From positions 68,107,676 to 68,165,675 of the forward strand of contig CM043969.1 in NCBI GenBank assembly GCA_014529385.2: a DNA stretch of 58,000 bases, written 5' to 3'. Below, piece by piece: positions 20,601 to 31,492 of the stretch (position 1 is its first letter; each line of letters begins with the position of its first letter). The translations under genes were made by a program, and so were the position numbers. The notes under the pieces are model-generated. The model was not told the DNA's origin. It saw nothing but the letters and a program-made list of their open reading frames with translations, and made no database searches. The DNA is from Adiantum capillus-veneris. Lineage: Eukaryota > Streptophyta > Polypodiopsida > Polypodiales > Pteridaceae.

Positions 20601-21360
20601 ATCGTGTTGGTGGTATTGCTTGTGTCAAACAAGCTACGTAGCGACATTACTATGTCAATTTGGACTTGAGGACTCCAAACCTATTGCTACTCCCATGGAA
20701 ACATGTTTGAAACTTAGTCTTCATGATGCTGGTGATCATGTCGATGTTGTTGAATGCCTTTTTTATGTATGCAATATGAGGGCCGATATACAGTTTTGCA
20801 GTCTCACAAGGTCTAAGCATTAGTAGGCTATCAAGAGGATCTTTTGTTACTTGAGTGGAACTATACATCTTGGGTTGTTTTATCCCAAGGGAGGATCATT
20901 TCCGCCATCTTTACATGATTTTTTGGACTCATATTGGGTTGGTTTTTATGACACGCAAGTGTCCACAAGTGGTTTCTATTTCATGCTCTGCAGTTCATGC
21001 ATATCATGGTTGAGCAAGAAGCAACCGAATTTGGCCACTTCTAGTTGTGAATCTGAGTACATGGAACTCTTCACAGATATGGTTGAGTGTATGGCTTAGA
21101 TGCCTTATGGCTTTTGGGTGCTAGATAGGACATTACCAACATCATCTACACTGACAGTCAGAGCGCATTGGTATTGGCACATTTTTCCATGCTCGCACAA
21201 AGCACATTGAGGTGCATTATCACTATGTCAAAGAGAGACTCTCAGTGGGAGGGATGAGCTTGGCTTATGTTCCAACACAAGGCAACCTTCCAGATCTGCT
21301 CACAAAGGAATTTCCTTGTGAGAAGTTCAAAGATTTTTGCAAAGCTTTGGTCTTGCTTTG
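20601..21360 (+). pseudogene. Copia RT end and RNase H
   Basis: This includes FGLEDSKPIATPMETCLKL, a GLFYPKGG block, GFYFMLCSSCISWLSKKQPN and SSCESEYMEL, the standard Copia RNase H segments. The C-terminus (HYHYVKERLSVGGMSLAYVP, LPDLLTKEFP, about 21200-21310) is readable but frameshifted. Coding ends about 21360, 75 bp before the LTR. Confidence 0.87.
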
Positions 21361-21426
21361 ATCATGCCTCAAGGCATGGCACTTCCCTATACACTATGTG
21401 CCAACTCTTGTTTGCTGCATCACTCC

Positions 21427-21434
21427 CAGGGGGG
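21427..21434 (+). promoter_or_regulatory. Copia polypurine tract
   Basis: AGGGGGG (from CCCAGGGGGG) followed by TTT immediately precedes the LTR start TGTTACC. Confidence 0.75.
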
Positions 21435-21437
21435 TTT

Positions 21438-21665
21438 TGTTACCATATATATATGGTAGTGATGTGTGTGAACACACTTAGGATCGTCATGGCATTTTTC
21501 CCCTCAATAGGAGGTTTTTTCTCCCGTGCGTTATATGCACGTCCATAATTCTAGGGCTAACTTATATTTCCATTGTACACTAAGCAAAACACTCTCTGTT
21601 GTGTGCCTTAAGATTCTTCATCTTCTCCAAGCTGTGTGTGTTTCACTGCAACCCTATTTCCAACA
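21438..21665 (+). repeat. 3' LTR of the Copia element
   Basis: 228 bp, from TGTTACCATATATATATGGT to TTCCAACA, with short TGTT/AACA inverted ends, directly after the purine tract. The 5' LTR partner is outside the window, so divergence cannot be measured. A related LTR relic is at 37916-38012. Confidence 0.8.
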
Positions 21666-22262
21666 TTGGCTACGATAATAATTTTTCTATGGATATATGT
21701 CTACCAAGATGTCACTAATAAGTAGAGATGGAATTTTGGAAGGGGAAGACATCATTAATGAGCAAAGTAAGATTGTATTTGGCTATGATAGAGAGGTAAT
21801 AATTTTTCTATGGATGTATGTTTGAATTTATTTATTCTTATTTAAAGCTTATGTACTCGAATTTTGTACTTTTAGGTATGTATGTATAGCAACAGGGCCT
21901 ATGGACAACATCTTTGAGTCAACAAAAATTAATCAACATTGCTTAGCTCAATATTCTTGGATTTTTGCATCCAATAGGTAGCAATTACATGTAAGTACAA
22001 GAGACACAAACCCTATCAATGACAAGCTTAGCTATGTGGGAACCATACTCAGTATTTATATGAACTAAACTTTTGTGTTTGCAAGTGGGTAATATGAACT
22101 TACAAATATACAAAAATATTTGGCACTTTTAGCTTAAATATTTTTTCAAAGGTATTATTGATATCTCGTGTTAATAGATTATATTAGAGGTTGATTGGTT
22201 CTCTATTGAGTGTAAAGGTACTAGAGCCATAATGAGAAAAGAGCCATCTAGTTATTGGTTAG
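21666..22262. other. AT-rich flank, no gene seen
   Basis: No coding potential was seen. A phrase with AATAATTTTTCTATGGAT occurs twice, near 21677 and 21799, each preceded by a GGCTA(C/T)GATA-like string. This suggests a local duplication about 120 bp apart. Confidence 0.4.
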
Positions 22263-22920
22263 TTGATTATTCAAAGCCATTACAAGAAAATACATAAACC
22301 ATATATTTTCTCGGCACATTGTGAGAAGGATTTCTTCTATGCTCCCCCAGATTCTCTCAATCCATGGAGGAAAGTTGTACCTATTAATGCTCAAGGACAA
22401 TGGAAATTTGAAACCACCAACAAATCATGGATCTTAAAAGAGGCAAGCCAAGATATTCTTGTTGAGAATGATACGACTTTGAGAGGTCCCCAATCCACAG
22501 ACTCTAAAGTCATGATGGGGTCCATGATAGGTCTCTAGGCCTAGTGAAAACTAGAGTCTCTAAGTGAGAAAAATCCAAGGAACAGACCCTTATTATTGGC
22601 AATGGCTTGGGACTATAGCCCTAGAAAAAAGACCTAGTCCCGTCTTGCAAGCAAAAATGGTACAAAATCTAGAAGAGCTAAAAGTTTTTCCACCCTATAA
22701 CCTCTACAAATGGGCTAAGGAATCCTCTTCCAAGCCTTTTTCCCTCTATGGGGGTGAGGACACAGCCCGCTGGTAGACTCCTCTTCCACTAAAGAATTTT
22801 ATTAGACATTAGTACACGGGGATGGATAGTTACGGAACTAATCGGGTCCACATGTCCATGATCGACAATCTTAGTCGATCCCCACTTATTACCCCACACT
22901 CACACATGCTTCTTTATTTT
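22263..22920 (+). pseudogene. Unrecognised two-ORF remnant
   Basis: Two adjacent frames, 22263-22538 and 22564-22776, both look protein-like rather than random. The first has EKDFFYAPPDSLNPWRKVV and WKFETTNKSWILKEAS. The second has GTDPYYWQWLGTIALEKRP and FPPYNLYKWAKESSSKPFSL. After the stop at 22776 the frame still reads PLPLKNFIRH and HMSMIDNLSRSPLITPHSHM. I do not recognise a family. A retroelement or pararetrovirus-like remnant is possible but unsupported. Confidence 0.35.
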
Positions 22921-24000
22921 CTAATTACTATCTCATTCTTTTGACAATTAAAATAATGGTTCCTTTTAATTTAAGTAACAGTGATTCCTTAAAGCAAGCA
23001 TTGAAAAGCATTATTTATCAAACAAACATCTTTAAACTTAAGACAAGGTATTGTCAACCAAAACATTGCCCATAATAACCCATGACCATTACTCTTTCTG
23101 TCTCAAGATCACCTAAGGGTGAAAAACAACACCCATTCCTAATTCATAATCCGGGGTGGAAAAATATCACCCAAAAGTTCGTCCATATGCCAAACTAGTT
23201 GCCCGTACAACCGGGTGGCTTTCCTAGGATAAGTAAATGGTATCCTAAGTGATGCAGAAACATCAAGACATGAATGGAATAGAGACTCATCGTTCACGGG
23301 GGTGGAGAACTTAGAAGTTGTCTTATAGACACCTTATTCATCACCTAAAGTAACAATATACCAAGGAATCAGAGGTGTTCTTGAGACAACAAGCTCTCTT
23401 AAGGATGATCAATCATATATTTCCTAGTTCATCTAGACTAACCAAAACATTTCTTTCCTAGTTTAACAAACAAATGCTTGATGTTTCTTGGAAGGTGTCC
23501 TTCCGTTCTCAACCTATTTAATATTTCCTAAGTACCCATCTATTACTTAACAAATGTAGTTTTTTAATTTTAAAAGGATTTATGCCAACTTAAAAACTTT
23601 TTTCATAACCAAGGACCCACTTGAAACTGGTCCAAAATCTGTTTAGGTTGGGGATACAAACACTCTCTCCGTCAAAATGCTACTCGGATCGGCCTCATGG
23701 TCGTGAGTGGCCATGGCTCTCTTGACATCGTCCTTCATTTCTGATTTGCACTAGTTCTTTTGGGGGCCATATTCTTTATTCTTATAAAAGGATGCTTAAC
23801 CATTAGGTAAAGTATCAACTACTCAAACTCACCATACGAATTTTCACAATGCATTTTCACCCATTAATGTAATGCAATTTTTCAAAAGTCTAAGTCTTTT
23901 ATTGGACTATAGTATTATAGATAGTTTCTTTTTGGTGTGATATTATTATCATGGGTTTCCAATACCTTGATTTCTCTAGAGGAGTTTATTCACATTCTTG
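22921..24000. other. AT-rich stretch without recognised gene
   Basis: No ORF or motif I can support. It contains short similar phrases about CACCC (ACAACACCCATTCC, AAATATCACCCAAAAG, 23115-23180), but no clear repeat unit. Confidence 0.4.
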
Positions 24001-24007
24001 GGAGCTA

Positions 24008-24625
24008 ATCTACTAATTTTTTTCTTTGGATTATAGTCAAAAATAGTATTTTTTTGACATGGTAATTTCTAAACTAAATATTTGAGAAATATAGTTTTAT
24101 CCTAGCTTTCTTATGGTACATTTAAGCTCTAGTAATTATCTAATAGTTTTTATGTTAATTTTAAAAATTTTCTCTTTTAATTATAGTCACAAATAGGGTA
24201 TTTTCTACTTAATAATTAGTAGAACTATATATTTGTTCAAGGTATATTTATCCCAACTTCCTAAGAGTATATTATAACTTTAAAAATTATATTATAAATT
24301 TCTAAATCAATTACCTAATTATCTCCTTCAATCTCTTGCTAAAAATAGAGTATTTAAGTCATGGTAATTAGTAAAACTAATTATCTCATTTGAATATTTT
24401 TATAACACATTTCTAATAGTGCATTCAAACTTTGAGTATTATCTCATAATTTCTCAAGTAATTTCCCCTTTTAATTTGTGATAAAAATAGAGAATTTTGG
24501 GTCCAAATAACTAGCAAAACTAATCAATTAATTATGAGATAATTACCACAACTGGTTAGCAATGTGAAGCTTCTTTGATAATTACCTTATGATTTTTAAG
24601 CTCCACAACTTCCTAACACTGTGTA
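24008..24625. repeat. Degenerate tandem repeat, about 150-bp unit, four copies
   Basis: A core AAAAATAG(A/G)GTATTTT... followed by TAATTAGTAAAACTAA, then a CTTTAGTAATTATCTAATAA-like end, recurs. The AAAAATAG anchor occurs at 24039, 24189 (ACAAATAG), 24341 and 24483, giving spacings of 150, 152 and 142 bp. The copies are strongly diverged. Confidence 0.7.
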
Positions 24626-25003
24626 GAATCTCTAAAAATCAATTCGTAATTATCTAAGATGATTTGGTATATTTTCTCTTAATTAAGGCCAAAATGTGGT
24701 CCTAATATAGGTTAAGAATAAACCAAATAATTGTTCTTAATCAAAGATTTAGTATTCAACAATTTAATTATGTATAAAAAGATAATTATTAATAGAGAGA
24801 ATCCTAATCTTCCCTAATTAATAATATAATTAAAAAATAAGACCTAAATTAATGTCTTTCACTAATATAACAAGATTAGCGTTAATTACCTGATTAATCA
24901 CTTAGAGTTTTAACTCTCTAGTAATTTTTGGGTAGACTCTCTGTAAGCTAGAGAGAAATTGCCAGGGTCTCCAAGTCTATGTAAAATTGTAAAGAACAGG
25001 GGC

Positions 25004-25013
25004 CTATTTATAG
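25004..25013 (-). promoter_or_regulatory. TATA box, minus strand, possible LTR promoter
   Basis: The minus strand reads AGCTATAAATAGGCCCCTG, an almost consensus plant TATA box. The following transcript-side sequence has no ORF. It resembles LTR promoters elsewhere in this window, but I could not find LTR ends. Confidence 0.45.
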
Positions 25014-26306
25014 CTTTCTAGCAAGCAAGGCTCAAATTAGCAACCCCCTAAATTCCAAGGCAACCCCCCATCTCAAGGAAGCACCCCCTACTATTAAATG
25101 AATCTCCGGCAAGTCCATAATATCTTCTCTAGCACCTACCTAGCTTGATTTTTCAAATCTGCTATCCTTAGTTCACTTTACTGCTTCAACTAGAAATATT
25201 TGGTCCATGTGGTAAAATATCCACTAGGCCATGTGAAAACCCATGTGTTTTAATAATTGTCAAAGTTTTCCAATTAATTATTTTATTGAAGTGGCCGCAA
25301 AAACTTTCGGCAAGGATGCAAGGGTTAGTTTCAATCTAAACTAGATTCAAAAAAATTCTAGCTAAAGTAAAGCTATGCTTAAGAATCCAAAAATACCTAC
25401 TTTCACAAGTTATACGTGAAGGGTTTACTAGTTTGTATGTCAAGTGTTCTTAATTGAAGCTCAGGCCTCATTTTCCTAATTCCAAAGAGGTGAAAACCTT
25501 GCAGAATTCTACACAATCCTCTCCCCTTACAACATTATCACATGACAACTACTCTAATGAGGAAGAGAGCGATAGTGATATAATGGATGCTGAGACATAA
25601 GATCTTGCTTTAGAGTTGGACATTGAGTCTTTGGGAGAGCCTCAATTATCAAATTTTTTGCCATCCACTCTCAATATCGGCTCATATTTGATAACTGGAG
25701 AGCTTCAACAAGCAATAAAGGACAATGAAAAGATTGAATTGATCATTGATCTCTGTTGAAGGTCAATTGAACCCTAAAGGCCAAGGTACTATAGAGAAGA
25801 GAATGAGCACTTTGATCCATTCACAAACAAGCGCTCAACCCATTGATCTAAATTTTTTCATTGACCTCTTGGAGCCTTACTAACACTAGGTGGGTTGAAC
25901 AAGGAGTCTTGTAATGATAGCCTTGTATGGTTACTTGGGATTCAACTCTCCATAGACTCGATTTTGTCTTTTTGATCATGTCTACTCAATCTTTTCAAGT
26001 ACCAAGTAGCTGATCTAAATGATGTTTTTATAATGTTTCAAGCTCTTCAAGTACCAAGTATCTACAATTTCTATGATGTTTTATTGCATTCTATGATTCT
26101 AAGTGTCATATTGTTCTATGTTTTAGTTTTTGTTCATGTATTGTAGCTAATTTTTGTCGGGTGTTCATGTTTTTCCTTTCATACATTTCAAGATAGAGTA
26201 TTAGATTTTATTGGATGCAAATTTTGATCTCATAGGTCATTTTGGCCTTTTGAAAATATTTAAATAGAACATTTCTCATTTCATTTTCGTCTCTCATTCA
26301 TCTCCA
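25014..26306. other. Non-coding stretch with a short protein-like fragment
   Basis: At about 25590-25760 the plus strand reads LALELDIESLGEPQLSNFLP and TLNIGSYLITGELQQAIKDN before stops. It may be a decayed exon, but I recognise no family. The remainder shows no gene. Confidence 0.3.
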
Positions 26307-26307
26307 C

Positions 26308-26370
<63 letters not shown>
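26307..26370. repeat. Microsatellite (TC)n(TA)n
   Basis: About 22 bp of TC followed by about 42 bp of TA. No gene. Confidence 0.95.
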
Positions 26371-26373
<3 letters not shown>

Positions 26374-27658
26374 TAAACCATGCATTGTCTCGTATGTGTC
26401 ATGGAATTGACCATCTCCTTTAGCCCTTCCTTATGGATCCGTCCCACTCTAAACTCTCACTTCATCTTGGCAATCACAAAATTTTTGTCGAGCTCTAGCT
26501 AGCTCTACATTGCAAGAAGATAGATTAGAACAAGTTGATACTTAGAGTCAATTAAAACAAGTCATCAACATGTACGTTTAAGGTACATGAGGTAGGGGCT
26601 TGTAGAGCTCCTGCAACTATCCTATGTGCTCATAAAATAGTTGTTCATCTCCAATGAGCACAATCCGCCCATGAAGAGGGTATCAGGGTCAAAGAAGGTC
26701 CCAAGGTCCTAAAGGTGTGCCGCTAGACTCATTCGGAAGACTCCTTATGTGCATGAATTAACAAAAAGGTAAATAAATAAGCATTTATGGGAACATTACC
26801 CTTAATTATAGACTAAAACAATACCATGTAGCACAATCTCACTATGTGATGTCACTATCACATGGTGATTGAGTAGTGTTTGCTGGCTCTAGAAGAGGGG
26901 TCTTGCTGTACTATCAGAAGTTATGATTTTAGTGACAAAATGGTATACTATATACATAATATATATACATACATACTTGACGTAAATGAGATTAAACCTT
27001 TGTGCTCGTCCTGCATGAGGGTCTTGATAAGAGCCCTTGTTTGTATGTATGGGCCTCAACATCTTCTTTCACCTCCATATGGTAGCCTTAAACCCCTCGT
27101 TAGGGTGTTTATGGTACTCTATGATGTCCTCTACTATGTGCTCCCTTGGGATGCCAATAGCTTATAGCAAGCCCTTCAAGGCCAACGGTAGCCTCACTCA
27201 ACCTAACATGGGGGCCATCAAAATGACATGTTTAAAGAAATAAAATTTTAGGTTTTAGTCATGCGGTTTGGATTTGAGATATGAATAAAGATGTAGCAAG
27301 ATAGAGAGAGATGGGAAAGACATCCCAATGGGTCCCAACCATAGTTTTTTTGGGACCCGTTCAATTGGGGAACTATACTATCAAATATATTTGAGTCTAA
27401 TTGAAGTAGGATTGGGTTTTGTGAACTTCCCCAATGATTTAAAAAACCACTATCTACATTGAGACTTAGTCATACTATGATAAATGATCTTAGATTGAGA
27501 TAGGTTCTAACGTTTCTATGATGTTCACTTCATTCTATGGTTTTAAGTGTTGTATATTAATTGATTTAAGCATGTTTTATGGAGTTTGACATATAAAATC
27601 CTTACAGGTTTTGATATGTACTTATTCCATACTTCCATACCCATTTGAGCTTGATGTA
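26371..27658. other. No recognised gene
   Basis: Small open frames near 26880-27243 have no recognisable domain and no support from context. Nothing else stands out. Confidence 0.4.
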
Positions 27659-28032
27659 TGTTGACACATGGAAAAACTATGGTCCCAACCGACCCTCCCC
27701 ACGCCACTACTGATGTGGTGTTTTATTTGGATTGCATAAATGGAAATGGAATCCATTGCTATACTCTCCCAGGTTGGTTTTGACACACCAAACAAGTGCA
27801 TACAAACTCATCCACATCCTTCTCGAGCTGAGTCCAATAGAAATAATTTTCCACCTTGATCTTTGAGATCAAGGTGGAAAAATATTTCTACAGGGTGGAG
27901 ATCACCACAACGAGGTTGCTCTTGAAAAGAGGTTCCACATTCGAAGGTTTCTCTTTACTGCCATCGAATCAAAGGGAGTATACACCTACTGCTGCTACCA
28001 TATCCATCCATTCTCCACTACCACTTCTCACA
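27659..28032 (+). repeat. Probable LTR of a decayed retrotransposon
   Basis: It starts TGTTGACACATGG and ends CTTCTCACA, immediately followed by an iMet-type primer site. It contains a perfect 16-bp hairpin (27847-27881). The length of 374 bp is typical for Copia. The start is inferred from TG only, as no second LTR was found. Confidence 0.55.
27847..27881. repeat. Perfect hairpin, 16-bp arms, 3-nt loop
   Basis: TTTTCCACCTTGATCT and AGATCAAGGTGGAAAA pair exactly around TTG. It is within the probable LTR. Confidence 0.85.
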
Positions 28033-28043
28033 TGGTATCAGAG
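28033..28043 (+). promoter_or_regulatory. Primer binding site, initiator-Met tRNA type
   Basis: TGGTATCAGAG directly after the LTR end CACA matches the common plant LTR retrotransposon primer site. Confidence 0.75.
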
Positions 28044-28365
28044 ATTTAATATTGAGATCCACACTTGGAGCATTTTTTAGGCGTGCTTGATGCTTTTTTG
28101 GCATTTTTTGAGAGGAGTTAGCTTGTTGTATCTAGTGCGATCTTTGCAACCACAAAGGTTGTCTATTTTCTACAGTAAATTTGAGATTAAGGGGAATCAT
28201 CTTGATTCAGTTTACATCCAGATTTGGAGGTAAAGAAGTGGAACATAAAAAACATAGTTTGTTGGATGTCCATTTTTGTCTTAGACTTGGTTTGCTGATT
28301 TGGAGCAATTTCTTCCAACTACCTCAGCCTATCCTCTTTGCAAAAACCATACTCTTTCAGTAAAC

Positions 28366-28700
28366 ATGACAAATAGTGACTCAAATGGTGATGGTGTTGA
28401 ACCATTGTCAACCATTGTCAAGTGCAGTGTGGGATGTGTATCACAAGGAGATCGGTCACAAACCGGTGAAGGTACCTACCCTTCCGACTTTTTTGACAAA
28501 TTGTCCTTTAGATGGTACCATCCAACTATAGTACTTGGAGGGTGACGATGATGGCATCATTTTCCTCCTATGATCTTAGGTTCTTTGTGAATGAGAAGGT
28601 GGAGAAGCTATCTACAATGAAGGACGATGCACTTTGGGGAATGTGTCAATGCTCAAGAGTGCTCTTTATCGTCTTGAATCATACCCCGTAGATTTAAGAC
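28366..28700 (+). pseudogene. Retrotransposon gag remnant (Copia-like)
   Basis: The start MTNSDSNGDGVEPLS is about 320 bp after the primer site. It continues SVGCVSQGDRSQTGEGTYPS, then a stop at 28543. A frame change follows to ITFSSYVLRFF-like and MKDDALWGMC sequence. The position and composition fit a gag start. The family is not certain. Confidence 0.4.
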
Positions 28701-28984
28701 TCAAGGAATAGCTTGAAGGAATAAACATTGCTAAAAATCCAAAAGCCTAAAGGTACATTTCAAAATTAAGGATGATCTATAAAGTCCTTTGAAGGATCTT
28801 TGAAGTCCTCCTCCATCCATTTTGCATCGAGAGACAGAGAGTTCCTACCCTTGACCAAAATATTGGCGGACCTAGCTTACCCTTCTATTCTTTTTCTTGT
28901 GCCTTGGGACCTAATGGTTGTTGCTCTAGCCCCCCTGTCTGACGGCACATCATTCTAGATCTTCAAAACTCTTTGATGCACTAT

Positions 28985-29330
28985 CAGCTATTTCCTTTGG
29001 TTCTTTCTTTGGACATTTTGTAAAGACATGTCCCTATTCACCACAATCATTATCTGTTGTTTTCTTTTGGGAGAGATAGATTTGATAGCACTTTCCCTCT
29101 TTTGAAATACTCATCATGCTGCTCTTTTGTCAATTTGGGCCATGTGGATTTCTTCTTTTGCTTCTTGCCCTTCTTCTTCTCCTTGGAAGTCTCTTTTCCT
29201 TGTTGACTTGGACACTTGCTTGTCCATAGGGTAAGTCAACAAACCTGAATGCATGGAACATTTGTCCATTGCATGTGCCATAAGCTTATGAATGCTCTTG
29301 GAGTTTTGCTTCAAACACTACCAATGGATC
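28985..29330 (-). pseudogene. Gag fragment with split zinc knuckle
   Basis: The minus strand reads SKSIHKLMAHAMDKCSMHSG, then a Lys/Glu-rich stretch and EEIHMAQIDKRAA, with a frame change to EYFKRGKCYQ. About 35 bases later comes CGE, a stop and GHVFTKCPKE. CYQ...CGE.GH....CP is a CCHC knuckle with an insertion inside it. A Lys-rich stretch before a knuckle is usual in Gypsy and Copia gags. 28700-28985 shows no supported coding. Confidence 0.5.
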
Positions 29331-29448
29331 TCTTTTGGTAAGTTGCAGCCAGTCTAAATTTTTTGGCTATACATCACTAATTTGTCTAAAAACAAAATTT
29401 GAACCCTAGGGTTTTGGCTATAGCTAATAGTAAAAAATTACATATAAT

Positions 29449-29765
29449 TGTTAACCCTCACAAACACCCTATCACCTTTGATGGATGCCTTATTATTTAT
29501 TTGATTGAGTCATGGATCGGGCTTGCCGGTCCAATAGGTGTGTAGGTGATCACCAATGAGAGGTGCACCACTTATCTTATTTTTACAGTAGTTTTGCAAC
29601 GACTGACCACCGTGGGCGGCCATGTGTGAATGGATCAAACTCTTATAAAAGGTCCATTTGACCTAAAAATCCTCATTCTTGGAGGTATAAGCTAAGAAGT
29701 GCTCTTGGTCCATCTCTGTCTCCTTCTCCTTCGTGTGCTCTCGTGTGTATGTGTGTGTGTGTATG

Positions 29766-29802
<37 letters not shown>

Positions 29803-30033
29803 TCAAGAATTGCAGTGCCATCGACGGCGGCATTGGCGGTTCAGCGCGGCATCGACAGTGGCTCCTTCTTCTTCGCAGCACAGGATCCTTCACAATGGAA
29901 GCAGCACAGTGAGTGACACACCATTGTTTCTTTGAGCTTGCTAGGACTGTCTAGTTGTGTGCTTGCAACCTTTTGAACCTCGCACAATGTACATGCAAGT
30001 TCCCAGCCTCCGACATGTGCGGCAAAGCGCACA
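29449..30033 (+). repeat. Gypsy LTR copy A (585 bp)
   Basis: It runs from TGTTAACCC to AAGCGCACA. A TATA box CTTATAAAAGG is at 29642-29652, followed by TG and (AG)n tracts (29769-29797). It is homologous along its length to the reverse complement of 34492-35074. Examples are GAGTCATGGATCGGGCTTG, CCAATGAGAGGTGCA and GTGAGTGACACACC. Confidence 0.8.
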
Positions 30034-30037
30034 TTTT

Positions 30038-30058
30038 TGGCACCGTTGTTGCCGGGGA
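30038..30058 (+). promoter_or_regulatory. Primer binding site, Asp-tRNA type (Athila/Tat-like)
   Basis: TGGCACCGTTGTTGCCGGGG lies four bases after the LTR. It differs little from the TGGCGCCGTTGCCGGGGA site known from Athila/Tat Gypsy elements. Confidence 0.75.
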
Positions 30059-31492
30059 CTTCCTTGCACTAAAGCTTGAGGAGCACTCAATGCTACCTCT
30101 AGAAGCATTTCTTCCATCTGTTTTCAATTTTTGTCTGAATTTGTGTAGATCTGCTAAGTGATTGTAACACGAGGTTTAGCAGGTCTGTTAGAATTTGTTA
30201 GTGTTGAAATGTACAGGTGTTAGTAGATCTATTAGCTGATGTAAATCTGTAATGTGCTCTTTGAGTAGATGAAGTATTGTGTGTGAGAAGTTTTACTGTG
30301 TGAGTTAGTGTAGACATTGAGCAGTAGAATAGACAATGCCCGGGGAGGTCACCTAATAAAAATGTAACCTATCACGTGAGTTCAACAGAAGGGTATTTAA
30401 AGTTCTTGAAACTTACAAAAATATATATACAGAAGGGCATTATTTTTCAAATTTGAAAAAAACATATAGATTTTAAAATAAAAGGGTACATTATATTCCT
30501 AACAAAATTCACAGATAAGGGATTTTACAAACATGTCTTGAACGCACGTGATATAGTAGTTTTACACATAGTGAACCCCCCGAGAGACAATGAGAAGATT
30601 AACTGTCTGTGAGTGTGTAGTTCAGTGTTAGACAGTATTTAAGCAAAAATAATTAGTGTTAATTACCTATGTTAGTTTTGTGTTAGCTACAAAGAGGTTA
30701 CATAGAGCTGCTAGGAGCTGCTATGTGCGTGTGTGAGCTCGACGCCCACGTGCAGCATTATCCACACAAAAAAAAAGATTTTTTGAAAAAAAGAGAGGAA
30801 AAAATGCTCGGGATATCTGGCACTAAACAAAAAACTCAAAACGAAAGAAAATTAAAAAAACCTTATCTTAAAAGGAAGGATCGGGATTATTTCCCCAAGC
30901 CCCAAGCCCGAGCCCATGCCTGAGTCCTCAATCATATGATATACTATACACACTACTTTATATATAAAGACTATGACCTCAAGTGAAGGGAGGGCATGTG
31001 AGACAAGTTCCTCAAGTCCTCTACCATCCCCTTCACACTCACCCTTTTGACTTACTAATTCTAACTCTCTTCCCACTTAAGAAAATACTATTTTTAGGAT
31101 TTCGAGGGCTTTACATAACCAAAGTAGGGGTTGTAAAACACGGCACGTCCCCCTAGCCAAGATGCTTGTTTTGAGCTATCACACGCCATATTCCATAGCT
31201 TGGTTTAAAAAAGGGAAAAAAAAGGGTTATAAACACGCAAAAAACTAGGTGAGCGGCCTTCACGGGCGCTCACCAACGTTTCTAGACTGTTGATGTCACA
31301 TGCACCTACGTTGTGGTTGTGTGCTAGAGGAAGATCACATAGAGAGTGTCTCCATTTACGCGAGCACTCATTATTCCTCCACTTTAGGCTCTAGGCCCGC
31401 AGCAGAGCAGGAACCCAAGGTAGTACCCTCAGGATCCACATATTGCGTCTAGTGACTCTTCCTCTGACTACGATGTCATGGAAAGTTAGCTG
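30059..31492 (+). other. Long untranslated leader of Gypsy copy A
   Basis: No credible ORF. The part 30720-31220 is homologous to the reverse complement of about 33780-34140 (GGGATTATTTCCCCAAGCCC, AACCAAAGTAGGGGTTGTAA and CTATCACACGCCATATTCCA have counterparts there). Long leaders are usual in Athila/Tat elements. Confidence 0.65.

Larger units (their letters stand above)
6927..21665 (+). mobile_element. Decayed Ty1/Copia retrotransposon, 5' part lost to the left
   Basis: The host of two later insertions. Its internal sequence is 6927-7285 (end of gag, protease motif) and 18293-21437 (integrase, reverse transcriptase, RNase H), with a 3' LTR at 21438-21665. Protease, integrase, RT and RNase H follow the Copia order on the plus strand. 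The reading frame is broken many times. The CACTA element interrupts gag at 6926/6927, and a Gypsy element interrupts the protease-integrase region with TSD ATGTC. The 5' LTR and most of gag lie beyond the CACTA element and outside the window. Confidence 0.9.

Noticed and set aside
24008-24625. Possible CRISPR-like or regularly spaced repeats
   Set aside because: The units are long, degenerate and directly adjacent, without short identical repeats and unique spacers; the genome is a plant's.
26880-27243. Overlapping ORFs of 95 and 68 aa
   Set aside because: No recognisable domain, no splice or retroelement context; they were not called as genes.
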